Below are positions 58,581 through 64,000 of a stretch of DNA of 64,000 nucleotides, one piece after another. Position 1 is the first letter of the stretch. Every line of letters starts with the position of its first letter. Origin of the DNA: Nocardioides kongjuensis. GTDB taxonomy: Bacteria; Actinomycetota; Actinomycetes; Propionibacteriales; Nocardioidaceae. The notes beneath the pieces are model-generated. The model saw nothing but the letters and a program-made list of their open reading frames with translations. It made no database searches and was not told the origin of the DNA. The stretch is from contig NZ_JACCBF010000001.1 in the NCBI RefSeq assembly GCF_013409625.1, forward strand, positions 1,863,001 to 1,927,000, in the 5' to 3' direction. Both the position numbers and the translations under genes were made by a program.

Positions 58581-60296
58581 ATGACCGCAGCACCTCTCAC
58601 GCCCCGGTGGGATGCGCAGCGCAGCTTCGACGAGCTCGGCCGCCCCCTCCACGACGTCACCTTCTGCGTCGTCGACCTCGAGACCACCGGCGGCTCGGTC
58701 GCCGACGGCGACATGATCACCGAGATCGGCGCGGTCAAGGTCCGCGGCGGTGAGGTGCTGGGCGAGTTCCAGACGCTGGTCAACCCGCACACCTCGATCC
58801 CGGCGTTCATCGCCGTGCTCACCGGGATCACCAACGGCATGGTCGCCGACGCACCGCCGATCGGCGCGGCGCTGCCGGCCTTCCTCGAGTTCGCCGCGGG
58901 GTCCGTCCTGGTCGCCCACAACGCCCGGTTCGACGTGGGCTTCCTGCGTCACTTCGCGCGCGAGCAGGACATCGCGTGGCCCGACTTCGAGGTGCTCGAC
59001 ACCGTCAAGCTGGCCCGCCACGTGGTCGGCCGCGACGAGGCGCCCAACCACAAGCTCTCCTCGCTGGCCCGGGTCTTCCGAGCGGGCACCACCCCCAACC
59101 ACCGGGCACTCGCCGACGCCCGTGCCACCGTCGACGTGCTGCACGGGCTGATGGAGCGCCTCGGTGGGCTCGGGGTGCAGACGCTCGAGGAGCTGCAGGG
59201 CTACTCCAGCAAGGTCGCGAGCGCCGCGCGCCGCAAGCGCCACCTCGCCGAGCACCTGCCGCACGCTCCCGGCGTCTACCTGTTCCGCGACGACAGCGCG
59301 CGGGTCCTCTACATCGGCACGTCCCGCGACTTGCGGCGCCGGGTCCGCAGCTACTTCACCGCCTCGGAGAAGCGCACCCGGATCGGCGAGATGGTCCAGA
59401 TCGCGTCCTCGGTGAGCGGCGTCGAGTGCGCCACACCGCTGGAGGCGTCGGTGCGCGAGCTGCGCCTGATCGCCGAGCACAAGCCGCCCTACAACCGTCG
59501 CTCCCGCCATCCAGAGAAGGTCACCTGGCTCAAGCTGACCCGGGAGCCGTGGCCACGGCTCTCCCTGGTCAAGCGGGTCCTCGACGACGACGCCGACTAC
59601 CTCGGGCCGTTCTCCTCGCGGGCGGCCGCGGAGAGCTCCCTCGCCGCGCTGCACGAGGTGTTCCCGATCCGCCAGTGCAACGACCGCTTCGGCCACCGAC
59701 CGCAGCGCACTGCCTGCGTCCTGGCCGAGATGGAGCGCTGCCTGGCCCCCTGCGACGGCAGCGTCGACCCGCAGACCTACGCGGCCGTCGTGCGCCAGCT
59801 CAGGGACACCCTGCTCACCCGACCCGACGACGTCGTCGACCTGGTGCACGCGCGGATGTCGGCCCTGGCCGAGCAGGAGCGCTTCGAGGAGGCCGCCCAC
59901 CACCGCGACCGGCTCGCCGACTTCGTCCGTGCTGCGGCCCGCACCCAGCGACTGACCGCGCTGACCGGCTGCCCCGAGGTGGTCGCCGCCCGCCGCGAGG
60001 ACGACGGCCGCTGGGCCGTCCACGTCGTGCGCCACGGGCGTCTGGCTGCCGCCGGCGTGATCCCGGCCGGCGCCGACGCGGTCGCGTACGTCGAGGGCCT
60101 GCGCGCCTCGGCCGAGACCGTGCTGCCCACGATCGGCCCGACCCCCGCCGCGACAGCCGAGGAGTCCGAGCGCATCCTGCGCTGGCTGGAGTCCCCCGGC
60201 GTGCGGCTGGTCGAGGTGGTCGGCGAGTGGGCCTGCCCGGTGCAGGGCGCGGGTCGCCACGCGACGACGCTGCTCACCACTACTGTGGGCGCATGA
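58581..60296 (+). CDS. DEDD exonuclease-UvrC-like fusion (Rv2191-like)
   Basis: 571-aa fusion. Residues 25-190 are a DnaQ-type 3'-5' exonuclease: FCVVDLETTGGS, LVAHNARFDVGFL and HRALADARAT give the DEDDh residues. Residues 225-315 are a GIY-YIG domain (PGVYLFRDDSARVLYIGTSRDLRRRVRSYF), then a UvrC-like Cys segment (ACVLAEMERCLAPC) and a UVR-like helix pair near 450 (ALAEQERFEEAAHHRDRLADF). The UvrC RNase H nuclease is absent, as in Cho. The combination suggests incision plus end trimming in repair. Confidence 0.93.
   Translation: MTAAPLTPRWDAQRSFDELGRPLHDVTFCVVDLETTGGSVADGDMITEIGAVKVRGGEVLGEFQTLVNPHTSIPAFIAVLTGITNGMVADAPPIGAALPAFLEFAAGSVLVAHNARFDVGFLRHFAREQDIAWPDFEVLDTVKLARHVVGRDEAPNHKLSSLARVFRAGTTPNHRALADARATVDVLHGLMERLGGLGVQTLEELQGYSSKVASAARRKRHLAEHLPHAPGVYLFRDDSARVLYIGTSRDLRRRVRSYFTASEKRTRIGEMVQIASSVSGVECATPLEASVRELRLIAEHKPPYNRRSRHPEKVTWLKLTREPWPRLSLVKRVLDDDADYLGPFSSRAAAESSLAALHEVFPIRQCNDRFGHRPQRTACVLAEMERCLAPCDGSVDPQTYAAVVRQLRDTLLTRPDDVVDLVHARMSALAEQERFEEAAHHRDRLADFVRAAARTQRLTALTGCPEVVAARREDDGRWAVHVVRHGRLAAAGVIPAGADAVAYVEGLRASAETVLPTIGPTPAATAEESERILRWLESPGVRLVEVVGEWACPVQGAGRHATTLLTTTVGA
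60281..60286 (+). promoter_or_regulatory. Leaderless -10 box inside the nuclease gene
   Basis: TACTGT within the last codons of the nuclease gene, 6 nt before ATG 60293 of the Lrp-domain gene. Confidence 0.55.
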
Positions 60297-60571
60297 TCAC
60301 CGCCATCGTCTTCGTCCAGGCCGAGACCGCGCGGATCCCGGAGGTCGCCGAGGCGATCGCGGCGCTCGAGGGCGTGAGCGAGGTCTACTCCGTGACCGGC
60401 CAGATCGACCTGATCGCGCTGGTCCGGGTCAGCTCCCACGACGACATCGCAGCGGTGGTCGCCGACCGGCTCAACAAGGTCGAGGGCGTCGTGGACACCG
60501 AGACCCACATCGCCTACCGCGCCTACTCCCGCCACGACCTCGAGGCGGCGTTCTCGCTCGGTCTCGACTGA
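60293..60571 (+). CDS. Stand-alone Lrp/AsnC ligand-binding (RAM) domain protein
   Basis: 92-aa protein that is the whole of an Lrp effector domain: ITAIVFVQAETARIPEVAEAIAALEGVSEVYSVTGQIDLIALV and HDDIAAVVADRLNKVEGVVDTETHIAY. There is no DNA-binding domain. Such proteins bind amino acids or modulate full-length Lrp proteins. The start overlaps the nuclease stop (ATGA) and has an internal leaderless promoter, so it can be expressed alone. Confidence 0.93.
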   Translation: MITAIVFVQAETARIPEVAEAIAALEGVSEVYSVTGQIDLIALVRVSSHDDIAAVVADRLNKVEGVVDTETHIAYRAYSRHDLEAAFSLGLD

Positions 60572-60573
60572 GG

Positions 60574-61974
60574 ATGACCGAACGAGCACAGGGCGAGCCC
60601 CGGTTCCCCCTGCTCGCCCGCGCCTACGCCCCGCTCGTGGCGCTGCTCCTGACCGCGCTCCTGACCGCGCTCGTGCGGCGTCCGCTGCGCGCGTTCGACA
60701 CCTACTTCCACCTCCGCTTCGGCGAGGAGTTCCGGCGCGACTGGTCGATCGCGCACCCCGGTCAGCTCAGCTCGGCCTCCACCAACGACTGGGTCCCGAC
60801 GCAGTGGCTGTCCCAGGTCGCGCTCGCGCGGATCGACGACTCCTCCGGTACCACGGGACTGGTGCTGGCCTTTGCGGCCGTCGTGGTCGCCTTCGTCGCG
60901 GCGACCTACCTGTTGCTGCGCCGCCACGCCGGCCCGGGGATCGCGATCACCCTCACGGTGGTGGTCGTCCTCGGGTGCCTGCCCAGCCTGTCCTTGCGCC
61001 CTCAGCTGCTCAGCTACCTCTTCCTCGTGGCGGTGCTGGCCGCGTGGGACGGCGCCCGCACCACGGGTCGACCTCCCTGGGCACTGATCCCCCTCGGCTG
61101 GCTGTGGGCGACCTGCCACGGGATGTGGCTCATCGGCGTGGCGGCCTGTGGGCTGCTGGCGGTCCTGGTGGTCGTCGAGCGGCGGCCGCGCCGGACCGGG
61201 GCCCTTGCCCTGCTGGCCGTCCCCGCCGGCATGCTCCTCGCCGCACTCGTGACGCCGGTCGGTCCGCGCCTGCTGACGGCCGTCCTGCTCGTCAACTCCC
61301 GCGCCGACTACTTCGCCGAGTGGGCGGCTCCGGAGCTGATCACCGTCGCTGCCGCGCCCGTGACCGTGCTCGCCGCGGCCGCCGTGCTCCTCCTGGTCCG
61401 GCGCACCGACGTGCGGCCGTACGACCTCGGCCTGCTCGCGATGGGCGGCGCGTTCGCCCTCTACTCAGACCGCACGGTGCCCCTGGCGCTGGTGACCCTG
61501 GCAGCGGTCGTCGCACCCGGGCTGAGCCGCTGGAGCGCCCACCGGCCGGTCGCCCGGACCGAGCTGGCGGTGGCGCTCGGCCTCGCCGCGGTGGTCATCG
61601 CCGTGGCGCCGAACCAGGGCCTCGTCGACGACTCGGCCGACCGGGTCCGGCCGTTCACCGCCCGGCTCGACGCGCTGCCTGCGGGCACCAGGGTGCTGAC
61701 CGACTGGCCCGTGGGCGGTGTGCTGCTCCGGCTCGACCCCGGCCTCGACATACCCCTCCACGGCTACGGCGACGTCTACACCGACGCCGAGCTCGAGCGG
61801 TACGCCGACCTCGACCACCTCGAGCCCGGATGGGACCGCACCCTGGCCGCCCTCGCTCCCGGGGCCGCCCTGCTGCCGAACGACGCACCCCTCGCCTATG
61901 CGCTCGAGCGCGACGGGTGGAGCGTGGAGCAGCGCACCGAGGAGCTGGTGCTGCTCGCTCCCCCGGCGAGCTGA
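60574..61974 (+). CDS. Polytopic membrane protein, GT-C-like
   Basis: 466-aa protein with about ten helices (residues 18-365) and a soluble C-terminal domain (about 370-466). An early loop has FDTYFHLRFGEEFRRDW and WVPTQWLSQVALA, which recall the first-loop Asp and the W-Q region of GT-C enzymes. No named family is recognised. It starts 2 nt after the Lrp-domain gene. Confidence 0.68.
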   Translation: MTERAQGEPRFPLLARAYAPLVALLLTALLTALVRRPLRAFDTYFHLRFGEEFRRDWSIAHPGQLSSASTNDWVPTQWLSQVALARIDDSSGTTGLVLAFAAVVVAFVAATYLLLRRHAGPGIAITLTVVVVLGCLPSLSLRPQLLSYLFLVAVLAAWDGARTTGRPPWALIPLGWLWATCHGMWLIGVAACGLLAVLVVVERRPRRTGALALLAVPAGMLLAALVTPVGPRLLTAVLLVNSRADYFAEWAAPELITVAAAPVTVLAAAAVLLLVRRTDVRPYDLGLLAMGGAFALYSDRTVPLALVTLAAVVAPGLSRWSAHRPVARTELAVALGLAAVVIAVAPNQGLVDDSADRVRPFTARLDALPAGTRVLTDWPVGGVLLRLDPGLDIPLHGYGDVYTDAELERYADLDHLEPGWDRTLAALAPGAALLPNDAPLAYALERDGWSVEQRTEELVLLAPPAS

Positions 61975-61981
61975 GCCCGCG

Positions 61982-63007
61982 TCAGCGACCGGCTGCCGCG
62001 ACCCAGCGGTCGAGCGTGCCGCGCGCGGCGCCGGAGTCGATCGCCTCACCGGCGCGAGCGATGCCCGCCGCCAGCACCTCGTCGTACGGCGCACCGGGGG
62101 CGTCGTAGACGGCCAGAGCGGCACCCGCGTTGAGCAGCACCGCGTCGCGCACCGGACCGGTCTTGCCGTCGAGCAGCTCACGCACCACGCCCGCGTTGTG
62201 CTGGGCGTCACCACCGCGCAGGTCCTCGGCGCTCGCGCGTGCGATCCCGAAGGCCGTCGGGTCGACGGTGACCTCGGCGACCTCGCCGCCGTGGACCTGC
62301 CACAGCCGCGAGGTGGTCGTCGTGGTGAGCTCGTCGAGCCCGTCGTCACCGCGGAACACCCACGCGTCGACACCGCGGCGCGCGAACACACCGGCCATGA
62401 CCGGGGCCAGCCTCACGTCGGCACACCCGATCGCCTGGGCGCCCGGTCGGGTCGGGTTGGACAGCGGGCCGAGCGCGTTGAACGCCGTGCCGATGCCGAG
62501 CTCCCTGCGCGGGACCGCGGCGTGCCGCATCGCCGGGTGGAAGGCGGCGGCGAAGCAGAACGTGATCCCCGCCTCGTCGACGACCTCGGCGACCCGGGCG
62601 ACCGGCAGGTCGAGCCGGACACCGAGGGCCTCGAGGACGTCGGCCGTGCCGGCCTGCGAGGACGCCGACCGGTTGCCGTGCTTGACCACGCGCGCGCCGG
62701 CACCGGCAGCGACGATCGCGGACATGGTCGAGATGTTGACCGAGAAGGAGCGGTCACCGCCGGTGCCGACCACGTCGAGCAGCCGCCCGGGGACGGAGAT
62801 CGGGGTCATCACCTCGTACATCGCGTCGACGAGACCGGTGAGCTCGTCGATCGACTCCCCCTTGGCCCGCAGTGCGACCACGAAGCCGGCGATCTGCGCG
62901 GGGGTCGCCTCACCGGCGAGGATCTGCCCCATCGCCCACGCGGACTGGGCAGGCGTCAGGTCCTCCCCGGCCACGAGGGCGCCGAGGACGTCGGGCCAGG
63001 TCGCCAC
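61982..63007 (-). CDS. trpD: Anthranilate phosphoribosyltransferase
   Basis: 341-aa enzyme of tryptophan synthesis joining anthranilate and [44 protein letters not shown] in outline (about residues 81-120) holds both the PRPP-binding GTGGD and the KHGNRS motif; [18 protein letters not shown] follows near 195. The GTG start is 1 nt after the receiver-like gene, so the two are coupled. No other trp genes are in view, and no attenuator was seen. Confidence 0.97.
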   Translation of the reverse strand: MATWPDVLGALVAGEDLTPAQSAWAMGQILAGEATPAQIAGFVVALRAKGESIDELTGLVDAMYEVMTPISVPGRLLDVVGTGGDRSFSVNISTMSAIVAAGAGARVVKHGNRSASSQAGTADVLEALGVRLDLPVARVAEVVDEAGITFCFAAAFHPAMRHAAVPRRELGIGTAFNALGPLSNPTRPGAQAIGCADVRLAPVMAGVFARRGVDAWVFRGDDGLDELTTTTTSRLWQVHGGEVAEVTVDPTAFGIARASAEDLRGGDAQHNAGVVRELLDGKTGPVRDAVLLNAGAALAVYDAPGAPYDEVLAAGIARAGEAIDSGAARGTLDRWVAAAGR

Positions 63008-63008
63008 G

Positions 63009-63410
63009 TCAGGCCGGGACGCGGGCCCGCAGCAGCGAGACCACGGCCTCCGCGAGCTGGATCGGGTCGAGCGGGTGCGGCACGGCGGCGTCGGCGCGCG
63101 ACCAGGTCGCCAGCCACGCGTCCTGCGGCCGCCCGGTCAGCACCACGAGCGGCGGGCAGTCGAGGATCTCGTCCTTGAGCTGCTTGGCGATGCCCATCCC
63201 CCCGGCCGGGACCGCCTCGCCGTCGAGGATCGCGAGGGCCAGGCCACCGGCGTCCATGTTCTGGATGACCACGGGCTCGGTGGCGACCTCGACGTACTCC
63301 AGCTCCGGCAGGTCCGGGTGGGGACGGCGTCCCAGCGCCAGGATGACCTGCTCACGGGTGTGCACGTCGTCGCTGTAGACGAGCACCTTCAGGGTCTTGG
63401 GGGACGTCAC
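63009..63410 (-). CDS. Degenerate receiver-domain protein
   Basis: 133-aa single-domain protein with a CheY-like pattern: [11 protein letters not shown] (acidic pair at 14-15), candidate phospho-acceptor D63 in LAILDGEA, and T92 in VVLTGR. The conserved Lys of receivers is replaced by His112 (AVPHPLDP). It has no output domain. It may act by protein contact and not by phosphorylation. It lies between a CtaG-type gene and trpD on the same strand. Confidence 0.75.
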   Translation of the reverse strand: MTSPKTLKVLVYSDDVHTREQVILALGRRPHPDLPELEYVEVATEPVVIQNMDAGGLALAILDGEAVPAGGMGIAKQLKDEILDCPPLVVLTGRPQDAWLATWSRADAAVPHPLDPIQLAEAVVSLLRARVPA

Positions 63411-63420
63411 CCGCGCGATG

Positions 63421-64000
63421 CTACTCGGACGGCGCCGGGTCCGCGGGGGTGACCTCGCTCGCGGCGCGTTGCCCCTGCCGCTCGAGGCGGTCGAGCCGCC
63501 GGTCCTCCCGCTCCGCCTCCTTCATCGACGAGCGCACCCACTGCGCGAACAGCACCACGAAGAAGACCAGGCCGACGAGGTCGCCTGCACCCCACAGGAT
63601 GCCGCCGGCGAGCTTCTGGTCGTCGTACGGGTCCGGGAGCCACGCGCCGAGCGGCCCGTCGTGCAGCGACGGGTACCAGTCGCCGCCCAGCAGCGTCTTC
63701 TGTCCCATGATCGTGACACCGAGGAAGGCGTGGAAGGGCAGCGTCATCACCGTCAGCAGCACGCGGAACGGGTGCGCCACGCGGCCGGGCAGCGGGTCGA
63801 CCCCGACGATCGGCCAGAAGAAGAGCGCACCCACGACGACCAGGTGCACGTGCATCATCTCGTGGACGTAGGTCGAGCGCAGCGACGCCTCGTACCAACC
63901 CGAGAAGTACAGCGCCCACGGCGAGATGACGTAGAGGCCGAAGGTCAGCGGCGGGAAGCCGAGCACCTTGGCCAGCCGGGAGTGCAGCAGCGTGAGCAGC
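63421..64000 (-). CDS. Cytochrome c oxidase assembly protein, CtaG/caa3 type (partial)
   Basis: C-terminal 192 residues of a CtaG_caa3 protein; the 5' end is beyond the window (the frame is open to 64000, reading LLTLLHSRLAKVLGFPPLT). At least four helices are seen with the His-rich segment YVHEMMHVHLVVVGALFFWPIVG, which is typical and may bind copper. The tail is charged. The protein helps insert copper into cytochrome oxidase. It ends 10 nt before the receiver-like gene. Confidence 0.9.
   Translation of the reverse strand, partial: LLTLLHSRLAKVLGFPPLTFGLYVISPWALYFSGWYEASLRSTYVHEMMHVHLVVVGALFFWPIVGVDPLPGRVAHPFRVLLTVMTLPFHAFLGVTIMGQKTLLGGDWYPSLHDGPLGAWLPDPYDDQKLAGGILWGAGDLVGLVFFVVLFAQWVRSSMKEAEREDRRLDRLERQGQRAASEVTPADPAPSE

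Noticed and set aside
61982..63007. Tryptophan attenuator or T-box before trpD
   Set aside because: trpD starts 1 nt after the preceding gene, leaving no leader.

Overview
The window is about 70% G+C, dense and free of recognisable mobile elements, tRNA, rRNA or CRISPR. Its gene content (mraZ with GTGG decamer boxes, an mraW RNA, a Rv2175c/PknL pair, class II DAHP synthase, a SAV_6107-type HEPN protein, TANNNT boxes directly ahead of start codons) points to an actinobacterium. The overall flavour fits Nocardioidaceae or close relatives; that placement is an inference from family resemblance only.

Layout. 1-2.6 kb: start of the division/cell-wall (dcw) cluster on the minus strand (mraZ, mraW RNA, rsmH, ftsL, N-terminus of ftsI). 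2.6-7.4 kb: a divergent moxR-DUF58-transglutaminase operon. 7.4-11.5 kb: DUF3040 protein, then a SOS-box-controlled run of HEPN protein, methyltransferase and DNA polymerase IV, then a membrane protein and a YbaK protein. 11.5-16.8 kb: phytoene-desaturase-like oxidoreductase, metF, polyprenyl synthase and an acyltransferase-SGNH protein. 16.8-21.3 kb: barstar plus membrane-anchored barnase-like RNase, Rv2175c-like protein and a PASTA Ser/Thr kinase. 21.3-31 kb: metabolic and housekeeping genes (threonine aldolase, DAHP synthase, amino-acid permease, phosphofructokinase of the D104/K124 type). 31-37.5 kb: a MacS-like two-component system with a TetR regulator and a PlsC-type acyltransferase. 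37.6-45 kb: a tightly coupled minus-strand operon (SRPBCC protein, ArsA-like ATPase, zinc protein, two ROK sugar kinases, GT-C membrane protein) diverging from an acyl-CoA synthetase.

45-54.4 kb is a tight adherence (Tad/Flp) pilus locus: CpaB-like, CpaE-like, CpaF ATPase, a VWA-TadB fusion, TadC, an embedded NarL-type histidine kinase/response regulator, and two Flp pilins separated by a strong terminator. The second pilin (59 aa) is easily missed. No prepilin peptidase, secretin or TadE/F pseudopilin is in view.

54.3-58.1 kb on the minus strand is a cell-envelope protease operon (NlpC/P60 hydrolase, lipoprotein gluzincin, M48 protease) headed by a clear ydaO-type c-di-AMP riboswitch. 58.2-64 kb carries a Cys-rich small protein, a DnaQ-UvrC-like nuclease fusion, a stand-alone Lrp ligand-binding domain, a polytopic membrane protein, trpD, a degenerate receiver protein and the C-terminal part of a CtaG-type cytochrome oxidase assembly protein.

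A genome-style pattern runs through the window: at least 14 genes have a TANNNT hexamer 6 or 7 nt before the start codon, as expected for leaderless transcripts. This was used to settle several starts.
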